From: Bordetella parapertussis
GTDB taxonomy: Bacteria; Pseudomonadota; Gammaproteobacteria; Burkholderiales; Burkholderiaceae_E
Reading direction: 5' to 3'
Assembly: GCA_945872335.1 (NCBI GenBank)
Contig: CAMBZS010000012.1
Coordinates: forward strand, 1-33,681
Length of the DNA: 33,681 nt
Positions 25,619-33,681 of the stretch are shown here, in pieces. Within the stretch, counting starts at the first letter, position 1. Each line of letters begins with the position of its first letter. The translations under genes and the position numbers were made by a program. Below the pieces are notes generated by a model, which was given only the letters and a program-made list of their open reading frames with translations, searched no databases and was not told the DNA's origin.

Positions 25619-26800
25619 TCAGGCCCGTTCCAGCTCCTCGGCGCGCTGCGGCGCGCACGACTCCCAGCGACTGCAACCCGGGCACTGCCAGGAGTACTGG
25701 CGCGCCTTGAAGCCGCAGTGGGCGCACACATATCGCGATTGCCGCTGAGCCTGCGCACGCAGCAGACCGCGCGTGAGCGCGAGTTCGTCGCGACGCGGTC
25801 CGTCGACCTGCCCGAGTTCGATATCGAGCAGCCTGTCCAGGCCCACCAGACTGGGGGCGCGCGCAAGCGCCGCCCGCCCCCACGCAACTGCCGCCTGAGC
25901 ACCGTCCTGCTCAAGCCGCGCCTCGAGGAGCACGAGAAACAGCTCGATCGAGCGTTGCGACTCAAACTGCGCCTCGAGCGAGCCCAGCGCATCATGCAAC
26001 CGACCCAGCTTCTGGTTCGCCTGCAGCCAGGCCCGCGCACCCAGCACAAACCACTCGGGCTGGCGCGCGCGCATGGCCTCCCAGGCGGCAAGCGCCGCCT
26101 CGGACTCGCCGCGCGCCATCGCGAGTTCGGCCCGCATGAGCGATACCCGGGGGTGGTCCGGCCCCAACGCAAAGGCCTCGGAAAGATGGCGCCCAGCGAG
26201 CGCATGGCCGGCCGCGTCACCAGCGGCCAGCGCCTTGGCCGCGAGCTCGCAGTGAAAATGGATGATCGCGCGCTTTGAAGCGCCCGCGCCATCAACGGGC
26301 AGCCGCGAGGCAAGCGATATCGCGAGCGGCCAGTCGCGCACCAGCTCGGCGATTTCCAGACGATGCCGGAGCGCCTGCTCGGACCAGCCTCCCGATTCCA
26401 GCCGGCCGAATGCATGATCGGCTCGATCGAGCAGCCCCGCCTTGAGAAAATCGAGTCCGAGTTCGAACAGCGCCTGCTCGCGCGCCTTCGGATCGAGATC
26501 GGTCCGATCCAGCAGACTCTGATGCACCCGGATCGCCCGGTCGTTTTCGCCCCGCTGGCGGAACAGTTTGCCAAGCGCAAAGTGCAGTTCAACGGTCTCG
26601 GGGTCGACCCTGACCACATCGATGAACGCATCGATCGCCCGATCGGGCTGTTCACTCAGGAGAAAGTTCAGGCCGCGGAAATAACCCGCCGGCAGTTCGC
26701 CCTGCCCGCCACGGCCGGCAGCCGATTCATGCCGCGCAGCCAACCAGCCCAGCCCGAAAAAGAGCGGGAGCGCGAGCAGCCAGAGGAGATCAAATTCCAA
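25619..26800 (-). CDS. lapB: LPS assembly regulator LapB (YciM)
   Basis: With a TTG start at 26800 the product is 393 residues, close to E. coli LapB. An N-terminal membrane anchor (EFDLLWLLALPLFFGLGW) is followed by tetratricopeptide repeats over about residues 50-350, opening with YFRGLNFLLSEQPDRAIDAF and VDPETVELHFALGKLFR. The C-terminal rubredoxin-like zinc/iron domain has YVCAHCGF and WQCPGC. LapB controls LpxC turnover through FtsH and so sets lipopolysaccharide amount. The TTG is chosen because the family normally begins with M-E-F at this point; a GTG at 26845 would overlap lapA and add 15 atypical residues. Confidence 0.93.
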   Translation of the reverse strand: MEFDLLWLLALPLFFGLGWLAARHESAAGRGGQGELPAGYFRGLNFLLSEQPDRAIDAFIDVVRVDPETVELHFALGKLFRQRGENDRAIRVHQSLLDRTDLDPKAREQALFELGLDFLKAGLLDRADHAFGRLESGGWSEQALRHRLEIAELVRDWPLAISLASRLPVDGAGASKRAIIHFHCELAAKALAAGDAAGHALAGRHLSEAFALGPDHPRVSLMRAELAMARGESEAALAAWEAMRARQPEWFVLGARAWLQANQKLGRLHDALGSLEAQFESQRSIELFLVLLEARLEQDGAQAAVAWGRAALARAPSLVGLDRLLDIELGQVDGPRRDELALTRGLLRAQAQRQSRYVCAHCGFKARQYSWQCPGCSRWESCAPQRAEELERA

Positions 26801-26819
26801 GGCGACGACCGCCGCCGAC

Positions 26820-27182
26820 CTAGACGCCCAGGGGCGGGGAAGCACCGCCCGAGCCGCTGCCGGCCGCGGCAGTGCCCTCCGTACGGATGGCAGGTTCAGG
26901 CGAGGGCCCTGCGGCAGGCGTTCCCACGGGCCGACCGACAGCCTTCAATTCCTTGCGCAGTCCGGCGATCGCGCGCCGCTGGCGAAAGAAAGACGGAATG
27001 CACGCAAAGAGACCCAGAAGCACGCCGGCCGCCAGAAACGACAGCAGCACCACCACCAGCGGCGCACGCCAGGTGGCCTGGCCTGCGAAAAATCGCACCT
27101 CAACCGGCTCGGTATTGGACAGCGCAAAGGCAAGCGCCAGCACGAAAAGCAGGATGTAGAAAATCCAGGAAAGGATACGCAT
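26820..27182 (-). CDS. lapA: LapA family (DUF1049) inner-membrane protein
   Basis: The 120-residue protein has two transmembrane helices (about 4-22 and 40-62) with the conserved ALSNTEPVEVRFFAG segment between them, typical of LapA. A basic cytoplasmic segment (FRQRRAIAGLRKELK) and a Pro/Ala/Gly-rich tail follow. LapA works with LapB in lipopolysaccharide regulation. It lies between ihfB and lapB in the order common in Burkholderiales. Confidence 0.9.
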   Translation of the reverse strand: MRILSWIFYILLFVLALAFALSNTEPVEVRFFAGQATWRAPLVVVLLSFLAAGVLLGLFACIPSFFRQRRAIAGLRKELKAVGRPVGTPAAGPSPEPAIRTEGTAAAGSGSGGASPPLGV

Positions 27183-27221
27183 CGGATCCGACCCCTGTCT
27201 TGAGAACCGCAGACGTTGCGG

Positions 27222-27521
27222 TCAGCCCTTCTCGCCGTTCAGACCGGCGTCGACGCGTTCGCGCAATTCCTTGCCCGGCTTGAAGTGAGGCACGCGCTTG
27301 CCTGGCACCATCACTTTTTCACCCGATTTTGGATTACGCCCGACCCGCGGCGGCCGATGCGACAGCGCAAAACTGCCGAAGCCGCGGATCTCGATGCGAT
27401 GGCCATCAACCAGCGTGCGCGCCATCGCTTCGAGAATGGTACGAACCGCAAACTCGGCGTCTTTTGCCACCAACTGCGGATAGCGCTCGGCCAGACGGGC
27501 GATCAGTTCGGATCGCGTCAT
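27222..27521 (-). CDS. ihfB: Integration host factor subunit beta
   Basis: The 99-residue nucleoid protein pairs with IhfA to bind and sharply bend [20 protein letters not shown] opens the protein; [26 protein letters not shown] and [14 protein letters not shown] form the DNA-binding arm and the conserved proline region that intercalates in the minor groove. The ATG at 27521 fits the family exactly; an in-frame upstream extension of 27 residues to 27602 has no homology and would nearly touch rpsA. It lies 84 bases downstream of rpsA, as in most proteobacteria. Confidence 0.96.
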   Translation of the reverse strand: MTRSELIARLAERYPQLVAKDAEFAVRTILEAMARTLVDGHRIEIRGFGSFALSHRPPRVGRNPKSGEKVMVPGKRVPHFKPGKELRERVDAGLNGEKG

Positions 27522-27605
27522 CTGGCCGGGCGCGGCCTGGTCGGCAGCGTCGTCGACGCCCCCGTTCAGGCCGCTTCGGGCATCTGCCTGCATGCCCCGC
27601 ACCGC

Positions 27606-29294
27606 TTACTCTTTAGGATTGTCGAGCTTGGCCCGCAGCAACGCGCCGAGATTGGTCGTGCCGCTTGCCGCACCGCTTTCAGCGGCAATACGCTGCAGTG
27701 CCTCGGCCGTTTCGACGGTGTCCTTGGCCTTGATCGACAGGCTGATCGAGCGATTCTTCCGATCAACGTTGATGACCATGGCCTCGACCTCATCGCCCTC
27801 TTTCAGGTGATTGCGGGCGTCATCGACCCGGTCACGCGAAATCTCGGACGCACGCAGGTAGCCCTCGACATCGCCCGACAGGCGGATGACCGCACCGCGC
27901 GGATCGACGCTCGCTACCGTGCCCTTGACCAAGGCGCCCTTCTCGTTGGTGGCCGCGTAGTTATTGAACGGATCACCCTCGAGCTGCTTGATGCCGAGCG
28001 AAATGCGCTCACGCTCGGTGTCGATCGCCAGCACCATGGCCTCAACCTCATCGCCCTTCTTGAAGTTGCGAACGGCTTCTTCGCCGGTCTGATGCCAGGA
28101 AAGATCCGACAGATGCACCAGGCCGTCGATCCCACCGGGGAGTCCGATGAAGACGCCGAAGTCGGTGATCGACTTGATGGAGCCGCGCACGCGATCGCCC
28201 TTGCGATGGTTGTCGGCGAACTCTTCCCAGGGGTTGGGGCGGCACTGCTTCATGCCGAGCGAAATACGACGACGGTCTTCGTCGATCTCGAGGACCATGA
28301 CTTCGGTTTCGTCGCCCAGCGCCACCACCTTGCCCGGGTTGACGTTCTTGTTGGTCCAGTCCATTTCCGAGACGTGCACCAGACCCTCGATACCTGGCTC
28401 GATCTCGACGAACGAGCCATAGTCGGTGATGTTGGTGACCTTGCCGAACATGCGCGTGCCCTGCGGATAACGGCGGGCGATGCCAACCCAGGGATCGTCA
28501 CCCAGCTGCTTCACACCCAGTGAAACACGGTTCTTTTCCTGGTCGAACTTGAGCACCTTGGCGGTGATTTCCTGACCCACCTGCAGCACTTCCGAGGGAT
28601 GACGCACGCGACGCCATGCCATGTCGGTGATGTGGAGCAGACCGTCGATGCCGCCGAGGTCGATAAACGCGCCGTAGTCGGTGATGTTCTTGACCGAACC
28701 GGTGACGATAGCGCCCTCGTGCAGCATCTCGAGAAGCTTTGCGCGCTCTTCGCCCTGGGTAAGTTCAAGGATGGCGCGACGCGACAGCACCACGTTATTG
28801 CGCTTGCGGTCGAGCTTGATGACTTTGAAATCGAGCGTTTTGCCTTCGAACGGCGTGGTGTCCTTGACTGGTCGCGTATCGATGAGCGAGCCGGGGAGGA
28901 ACGCACGGATGCCGTTGGTCATGACGGTGAGTCCGCCCTTCACCTTGCCGGTGATGGTGCCCGACACCGGTTCACCGGTTTCGAGGGATTTCTCCAGGCT
29001 CACCCACGCGGCGAGGCGCTTGGCGCGGTCGCGCGACAGGCGGGTTTCGCCGTAGCCGTCTTCGAGCGAATCGATGGCCACCGAGACGAAATCGCCTTCG
29101 GCTACGTCGATGACGCCACGGTCGTTATGGAATTCTTCGATGGGGATGAAGCTTTCCGACTTCAGTCCCGCATTGACGACCACGTAGTTGTGGTCGATAC
29201 GCACCACCTCGGCGGTGATGACCTCGCCCTGGCGCATTTCCTGTCGCTTGAGCGACTCTTCAAACAGGTCGGCAAAACTTTCGGTAGTAGTCAA
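27606..29294 (-). CDS. rpsA: 30S ribosomal protein S1
   Basis: The 562-residue protein holds six S1 RNA-binding domains and brings mRNA to the ribosome. The N-terminus [24 protein letters not shown] is typical, and the domains recur as [66 protein letters not shown] and similar. No ATG is available; the TTG at 29294, with GGAAAA a few bases upstream, gives the family length and N-terminus, while an ATT at 29297 is also possible. A longer reading to 29324 adds unlikely residues. It lies 160 bases after cmk, leaving room for its own promoter and leader. Confidence 0.96.
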   Translation of the reverse strand: MTTTESFADLFEESLKRQEMRQGEVITAEVVRIDHNYVVVNAGLKSESFIPIEEFHNDRGVIDVAEGDFVSVAIDSLEDGYGETRLSRDRAKRLAAWVSLEKSLETGEPVSGTITGKVKGGLTVMTNGIRAFLPGSLIDTRPVKDTTPFEGKTLDFKVIKLDRKRNNVVLSRRAILELTQGEERAKLLEMLHEGAIVTGSVKNITDYGAFIDLGGIDGLLHITDMAWRRVRHPSEVLQVGQEITAKVLKFDQEKNRVSLGVKQLGDDPWVGIARRYPQGTRMFGKVTNITDYGSFVEIEPGIEGLVHVSEMDWTNKNVNPGKVVALGDETEVMVLEIDEDRRRISLGMKQCRPNPWEEFADNHRKGDRVRGSIKSITDFGVFIGLPGGIDGLVHLSDLSWHQTGEEAVRNFKKGDEVEAMVLAIDTERERISLGIKQLEGDPFNNYAATNEKGALVKGTVASVDPRGAVIRLSGDVEGYLRASEISRDRVDDARNHLKEGDEVEAMVINVDRKNRSISLSIKAKDTVETAEALQRIAAESGAASGTTNLGALLRAKLDNPKE

Positions 29295-29323
29295 AATGTT
29301 TTCCAGATAAAGCACGCCGAACA

Positions 29324-29340
29324 ACCGTCTCCGAGGCGGT
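29324..29340 (-). promoter_or_regulatory. Inverted repeat in the rpsA leader
   Basis: ACCGCCTCGGAGACGGT on the minus strand is nearly self-complementary and lies 29 bases before the proposed TTG start. In gammaproteobacteria the rpsA leader folds into hairpins that support translation and S1 autoregulation; whether this element plays that role is unknown. Confidence 0.35.
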
Positions 29341-29454
29341 CAGCGGAAAAACCGATGACAACGGCCCCTGGTGCCCGCAGCGAAACCTCGCAGCGCACCC
29401 GGATCACGGCAACCCAGCGGAGTTGACGATTGACCGCCCAAGGACGGTCCCCTT

Positions 29455-30147
29455 TCAGGACTCTTGCCGCGCAGCGCGCGTCGCAAGCCCGGTGGCCGAC
29501 CATCGATCAAGCACCGCCTGAACGGTTTGCAGCACCGTAAGCGGAGTGGAATCGAGGACAACCGCTCCTTCTGCGGCAACGAGCGGCGCATGGGTTCGCC
29601 CGGCATCGCGGGCATCACGCGCGCGCAAATCGCGCAAAAGACCGTCGAGGTTAGCAGAAAACCCCTTTTCGATCAACTGTTTATAGCGCCGCTCGGCGCG
29701 CGCTTCGGCGCTTGCCGTGAGAAACACCTTGAGCGACGCGTCGGGGAACACGACACTCGCCATGTCGCGGCCATCGGCGACCAGTCCTGGCGCTTGTCGG
29801 AAATCACGCTGACGATCGAGCAAGGCCGCACGCAGCGCCCCCAAGACGGCGATACGCGACGCCGCCTCACCCACCACTTCCGCGCGGATCGCGTCGGTCA
29901 CCTCATCGCCCGCCAGGAAAATCCGCCCCCCGGAAAACTCAATCGGCAGGTTCACCGCCAGACGCGCCAATGCCGGCTCATCATCCAGCGCCACGCCTGC
30001 GCGGCGCGCGGCGAGCGCGGCCAGCCGGTAGAGCGCGCCCGAATCGAGGTAATGCCAACCGAGCGCCTCGGCCACGCGCTGCGCGACCGTGCCTTTGCCC
30101 GACGCGGTGGGTCCGTCTATGGCGATGACCGGGACCACACCGGTCAT
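29455..30147 (-). CDS. cmk: Cytidylate kinase
   Basis: The 230-residue enzyme phosphorylates CMP and dCMP to the diphosphates using ATP. The P-loop GPTASGKGT is at 12-20, followed by [30 protein letters not shown] with the conserved GRD motif, and [17 protein letters not shown], the lid region. It overlaps the aroA stop in an ATGA junction. The separate genes are worth recording because aroA and cmk are fused in some Burkholderiales. Confidence 0.97.
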   Translation of the reverse strand: MTGVVPVIAIDGPTASGKGTVAQRVAEALGWHYLDSGALYRLAALAARRAGVALDDEPALARLAVNLPIEFSGGRIFLAGDEVTDAIRAEVVGEAASRIAVLGALRAALLDRQRDFRQAPGLVADGRDMASVVFPDASLKVFLTASAEARAERRYKQLIEKGFSANLDGLLRDLRARDARDAGRTHAPLVAAEGAVVLDSTPLTVLQTVQAVLDRWSATGLATRAARQES

Positions 30148-31472
30148 GCGGCAATCTCGCGGATCGACAGGCCCGCACCCGCCGACAGCGCCACGAAGCC
30201 CGGAAACGAGGTGGCAACATTGAGCGTGTCATCGATACGGATCGGCCCGCCCGCGCGAAGCGCTGCCATCGCGAACGCCATCGCGATCCGGTGGTCGCCA
30301 TGCGAGGCCACTGAACCGGCCGAGAACACGGGCCCGGCGTGTTGGCCACGACCCTCGATGATCATGCCGTCGGGCGTCGCTTCTGCGTGAACCCCGAGCG
30401 CGCGCAGCCCGTCGGCCATCACCGCGATGCGGTCCGATTCTTTCACGCGAAGCTCCTCGGCGCCGGTCACCACCGTGCGGCCCTCCGCGCACGCCGCCGC
30501 CACGAAGAGCACCGGGAATTCATCGATCGCAAGCGGCACCAGTTCGGGCGGCACCTCGATGCCGCGAAGCCGCGAGGCGCGCACCCGCAGATCGGCCACC
30601 GGTTCACCGCCCACGATGCGCTCGTTGATACGCTCGATATCGGCACCCATCAGCGAGAGGATGTCGAGCACACCGGTACGGGTGGGATTGACGCCGACAT
30701 GCTCGAGGAGCAGGTCGGATCCGGCTGCAATCGACGCGCCGACGAGAAAGAACGCTGCCGATGAAATATCTGCAGGCACATCGATGTCGGTGGCAGTGAG
30801 CGCCTGGCCGCCGCGAATGCGGACGGTGGCGCCCTCGCGGCTGAGTTTTACGCCGAAGCCCTCGAGCATGCGCTCGGTGTGGTCGCGCGTGGGGGCCGGT
30901 TCGGTCACCACGGTCTCGCCTTCGGCATGAAGCCCCGCGAGCAGCAGCGACGACTTGACCTGGGCGCTTGCCATCGGCATTGGATACTCGATCCCCTTCA
31001 ACGCATCCGTCACCGGTTCGATCCGCACGGGCGGTCGGCCCTCTTGGGTCTGGATGCGCGCGCCCATTCTGGCGAGCGGATCGGCCACGCGGCGCATCGG
31101 GCGTTTGGACAGACTCTCGTCGCCGATCAGCGTGCAGCCGAAATGCTGACCGGCCAGAAGACCGATCAGAAGCCGCATCGCGGTGCCGGCGTTGCCGCAG
31201 TCGAGCGGGCCCGCAGGCGCGCGCAGTCCGCCGGGCCCCACACCATGCACCACCACGCGGCCGTGATCGGGTCCGTCGATCCGCACACCCAGCGCACGGA
31301 ACACATTCATGGTGGAGATCGCGTCCGCGCCCTCGAGAAAGCCGCTGACATGGGTCGTGCCGCGCGCGATCGCGCCCAGCATGATGGAACGGTGCGAGAT
31401 GGATTTGTCACCCGGCACTCGGATACGTCCCTGCAGACGGCCGCCGGGTTGAACATCGAATTGTCGGGTCAT
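30144..31472 (-). CDS. aroA: 3-phosphoshikimate 1-carboxyvinyltransferase (EPSP synthase), class II-like
   Basis: The 442-residue enzyme joins shikimate-3-phosphate and phosphoenolpyruvate in the shikimate pathway. Active-site segments are visible: [94 protein letters not shown] and GDHRIAMAF. These match class II-type enzymes (CP4 and Pseudomonas-like), whereas the E. coli/Burkholderia class I form reads PGSKS.SNR and [11 protein letters not shown]. The glycine in GNAGT is retained, while the following Pro of class I enzymes is Leu. AAGGAA precedes the ATG. It lies between tyrA and cmk. Confidence 0.96.
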   Translation of the reverse strand: MTRQFDVQPGGRLQGRIRVPGDKSISHRSIMLGAIARGTTHVSGFLEGADAISTMNVFRALGVRIDGPDHGRVVVHGVGPGGLRAPAGPLDCGNAGTAMRLLIGLLAGQHFGCTLIGDESLSKRPMRRVADPLARMGARIQTQEGRPPVRIEPVTDALKGIEYPMPMASAQVKSSLLLAGLHAEGETVVTEPAPTRDHTERMLEGFGVKLSREGATVRIRGGQALTATDIDVPADISSAAFFLVGASIAAGSDLLLEHVGVNPTRTGVLDILSLMGADIERINERIVGGEPVADLRVRASRLRGIEVPPELVPLAIDEFPVLFVAAACAEGRTVVTGAEELRVKESDRIAVMADGLRALGVHAEATPDGMIIEGRGQHAGPVFSAGSVASHGDHRIAMAFAMAALRAGGPIRIDDTLNVATSFPGFVALSAGAGLSIREIAA

Positions 31473-31493
31473 GCGCAGTTCCTTCGCGTGAGG

Positions 31494-32339
31494 TCAGCCA
31501 AGCCGACGCCGCCAGCGGCTTGCGGCCTCGAGAGATTCGACCAGCGTGGTGCGGTCGCGCGCTTCGATCGCGCCGATGAGGCGATCGAGTTCAGCGCGGT
31601 AGCGCGCCGCCGATTCGAGCACCGCATCGGCGTTGTCGAGCAGAATGCCGGCCCAGAGTTCGGGCGACGAGGCGGCGATGCGGCTGGTATCGCGAAGGCC
31701 ACCGCCGGAAAACTCGATGGCGGAATCCGCGAGCGCTCCACGCCCGATGGCCGCACCGAGCGCAAAGGCCACCGCATGCGGCCAGTGCGACACCTCTGCG
31801 AACAGCCGGTCATGCGCATCAGGCGACATTTCAGAGATCACCGCACCGGTAGGCTCCAGAAAATGACGCAGAGCCGCGCAGTGCGCGCGCTGCTCGTCAT
31901 TGACCGGACAGAGCACCCAGCGGCGGCCGCGGAAGAGGTCGGGATTGGCGGCGTCCGGGCCGCTGCGCTCAGACCCCGCAATGGGATGGCCCGCCACATA
32001 TCGGGAAAAGGCGGAACCGAACGCTGCCCGAGCCGACTCGACCACGCTCCGCTTGGTGCTGCCGCAATCGGTGATGCGGGTGGCAGCCCCCAGCGCTGGC
32101 GCGATTTGGGCCATGAGCGAGCCCATGACGGGAACGGGCGCGGCCAGCACCACCCAGTCGGCCCCCCGGACTGCGGCCACGGGATCGGTGAAGGCCTCAT
32201 CGACCAGGCCGATTTCCTGCGCCCGCGCCGCATCGCCGCCAGGCGCACAACCCGCGATGGTGGCGGTCACTCCGCGCGCACGAAGCGCCGCCGCAAGCGA
32301 GCCACCGATCAGGCCAATGCCGAGAATTGCGATTCGCAC
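31494..32339 (-). CDS. tyrA: Prephenate dehydrogenase
   Basis: The 281-residue NAD(P)-dependent enzyme oxidatively decarboxylates prephenate (or arogenate) in tyrosine synthesis. AILGIGLIGGSLAAAL gives the Rossmann glycine motif at about residues 7-12. VVLAAPVPVMGSLM, TDCGSTKRSVVE and VAGHPIAGSERSGPDAANP with the catalytic His are typical. There is no chorismate mutase or ACT domain. It starts with GTG nine bases after hisC and precedes aroA by 21 bases. Substrate choice between prephenate and arogenate cannot be told. Confidence 0.96.
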   Translation of the reverse strand: MRIAILGIGLIGGSLAAALRARGVTATIAGCAPGGDAARAQEIGLVDEAFTDPVAAVRGADWVVLAAPVPVMGSLMAQIAPALGAATRITDCGSTKRSVVESARAAFGSAFSRYVAGHPIAGSERSGPDAANPDLFRGRRWVLCPVNDEQRAHCAALRHFLEPTGAVISEMSPDAHDRLFAEVSHWPHAVAFALGAAIGRGALADSAIEFSGGGLRDTSRIAASSPELWAGILLDNADAVLESAARYRAELDRLIGAIEARDRTTLVESLEAASRWRRRLG

Positions 32340-32348
32340 GGTGACGAC

Positions 32349-33449
32349 TCAGCCAGCCCGGCCCATCACTTGGGCAAGCGCAGCCAACATCCGGTCATTT
32401 TCCTCGGGCAGACCCACCGAGACGCGCAGCCACTCAGGCAGACCGTAGCCGCCTACCGGCCGCACGATGACGCCCTTCCGAAGCAATCCCTCATAGACCG
32501 CGCCTGCATTGCCTACCCGCACCAGCACGAAGTTGCCGTACGACGGCACAAACTGCAGACCGAGCGCGGCAAACCCCGACTGAAGCTTTGCAAGCCCATC
32601 GCGATTGAGCTGATAGCTGCGCTCGACGAATGCATCATCGGCAATGGCTGCGATCGCCGCGGCCTGGGCCATGGAGTTGGTGTTGAAGGGCTGGCGGATC
32701 CGATTCATCAGATCGGTGAGTTCGGCCTGCGCGAGACCAAAACCCACCCGCAGCCCCGCCAACCCGTACACCTTGGACAGAGTTCGGGACAGCATGAGAT
32801 TGGGATATTCGCGCACCCACCGGGTGGAATCGAAACGCAGTGCCGGATCGAGGTACTCGTTGTAGGCCTCATCGAGCACCACCACCACCTGCTGCGGCAC
32901 CTGCTTCAGGAACCCCTCGATGCGCGCGGCAGGGAGAAAAGTGCCGGTGGGATTGTTGGGGTTGGCGATGAACAGCATCCGGGTGTCGGGCGCGATGGCT
33001 GCAAGCATCGCATCGAGGTCGTGGCCGTAGTCGCGCGCGGGCACCACAATGGCGCGGGCACCGACCGCATGCGTGGCAAGCGCGTAGACGGCGAAGGAAT
33101 ATTGCGAATACACGGCCGAGGTGCCCGGCTGCAAAATCGCATGGGCGGCAATTTCGAGTATGTCGTTCGACCCATTACCGAGCGTGATCCAGTCGGCAGG
33201 TACCGCATAGCGCGAAGCGATCGCCGCCTTCAGTTCGAACCCGTTGGCATCAGGATAGCGACCCAGTTCGCTCACCGCGGCCATCATCGCCTGGCGCGCC
33301 GATTCGGGCATACCCAACGGATTTTCGTTGGACGCGAGTTTCACGATCTCGGCCTCATTCAGACCGTATTCGCGAGCCAGTTCGGAGACGGGCTTGCCAG
33401 CCTGATAAGGCGCCATGCTGCGGACATAGTCGGGGGACTGGAACTTCAT
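32349..33449 (-). CDS. hisC: Histidinol-phosphate aminotransferase
   Basis: The 366-residue PLP enzyme transaminates imidazole acetol phosphate and probably also aromatic keto acids, given its setting between pheA and tyrA. K226 in SRTLSKVYGLAGLRVGFG binds PLP; KLASNENPLGMPESAR, LGNGSNDILE, IANPNNPTGTF and VVLDEAYNEYLDP are conserved. ATG at 33449 is favoured because GGAGAG lies eight bases upstream; a GTG at 33458 also exists, overlapping the pheA stop, but its spacing to that ribosome site is too short. Confidence 0.95.
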   Translation of the reverse strand: MKFQSPDYVRSMAPYQAGKPVSELAREYGLNEAEIVKLASNENPLGMPESARQAMMAAVSELGRYPDANGFELKAAIASRYAVPADWITLGNGSNDILEIAAHAILQPGTSAVYSQYSFAVYALATHAVGARAIVVPARDYGHDLDAMLAAIAPDTRMLFIANPNNPTGTFLPAARIEGFLKQVPQQVVVVLDEAYNEYLDPALRFDSTRWVREYPNLMLSRTLSKVYGLAGLRVGFGLAQAELTDLMNRIRQPFNTNSMAQAAAIAAIADDAFVERSYQLNRDGLAKLQSGFAALGLQFVPSYGNFVLVRVGNAGAVYEGLLRKGVIVRPVGGYGLPEWLRVSVGLPEENDRMLAALAQVMGRAG

Positions 33450-33454
33450 CGGAA

Positions 33455-33681
33455 TCACTCTCCGGAAACGGGCCGGGTTCGGGGCGGAACCTGGGCGGAC
33501 TGATCGAGCGCACGGGGATACGACCCCAGCACCTTGAAAAACGCTGCATGGTCGCGGATGTCGGCGAGCGCGGCCGCCACCGGCGGATCATCCTGATGCC
33601 CGAGCAGGTCGATATAGAAGTAATACTCCCAGCTCCCCTGGCGGGCGGGCCGCGATTCGAACCGCTTCATCGACACGCCGT
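33455..33681 (-). CDS. pheA: Chorismate mutase/prephenate dehydratase, C-terminal end (cut by the window edge)
   Basis: About 75 residues of the C-terminus are visible, running open to the right edge. MKRFESRPAR, with the ESRP motif that binds phenylalanine, and GSWEYYFYIDLLGH identify the regulatory ACT domain of a P-protein, ending in HAAFFKVLGSYPRAL. The catalytic domains lie outside the window. In the full enzyme the mutase and dehydratase domains convert chorismate to phenylpyruvate, which hisC or another aminotransferase can use. Its TGA lies six bases before the hisC ATG. Confidence 0.93.
   Translation of the reverse strand, partial: GVSMKRFESRPARQGSWEYYFYIDLLGHQDDPPVAAALADIRDHAAFFKVLGSYPRALDQSAQVPPRTRPVSGE

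Noticed and set aside
27522-27602. 27-residue N-terminal extension of IHF beta
   Set aside because: No IHF homologue I recall has it, and MTRSEL is the standard N-terminus.
27216-29426. Long plus-strand open frames opposite ihfB and rpsA
   Set aside because: They are mirror images of the strong codon bias of ribosomal and nucleoid protein genes and show no recognisable domain.

Overview
The window is high-GC chromosomal DNA from a betaproteobacterium, most likely Burkholderiales. The main evidence is two long blocks of conserved housekeeping synteny: pheA-hisC-tyrA-aroA-cmk-rpsA-ihfB-lapA-lapB on the minus strand at the right, and leuS-lptE-holA-proA followed by rpsT/murJ in the middle. No tRNA, rRNA, CRISPR array, insertion sequence or phage gene was found, and no gene-free stretch exceeds about 300 bases.

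Left third (1-11.9 kb), the most accessory part. It starts with the tail of an unidentified membrane protein and a class III (CaiB/BaiF) CoA-transferase on the plus strand. Converging on these is an IclR-type regulator plus acetate kinase pair with a readable sigma70-type promoter. Next comes a tight seven-gene minus-strand operon: allophanate hydrolase (AtzF type), a family 5 solute-binding protein, two permeases, two ATPases (a complete Dpp/Opp-type importer) and an FCD-type GntR regulator. Most junctions overlap or abut. A perfect 10-bp palindrome, TTGTATACAA, lies 28 bases before its first start codon and is a good operator candidate for the operon's own GntR protein. Neither urea carboxylase nor biuret hydrolase is present, so the imported substrate is unknown. 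This operon is the best candidate here for an undescribed metabolic system.

Middle (12-23.8 kb, mainly plus strand): leuS, lptE (LPS-transport lipoprotein), holA (DNA polymerase III delta), proA, a HemJ/CopD-like membrane protein, a 2-hydroxychromene-2-carboxylate isomerase-like DsbA-fold protein, a THUMP-domain RNA methyltransferase (RlmL-like), and a YggS-type PLP protein. Then come rpsT (minus), murJ and proC. The yggS-rpsT junction holds a small cluster of 15-bp repeats and a partial duplication of the rpsT 3' end.

Right (23.9-33.7 kb, all minus strand): aromatic amino acid and histidine genes (pheA end, hisC, tyrA, aroA), then cmk, rpsA, ihfB, the envelope/LPS regulators lapA and lapB, a ComEA-like helix-hairpin-helix protein with a repetitive His/Ala tail, and ubiA. 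Many genes appear to use GTG or TTG starts. The aroA product resembles class II EPSP synthases rather than the class I form I associate with Burkholderia.
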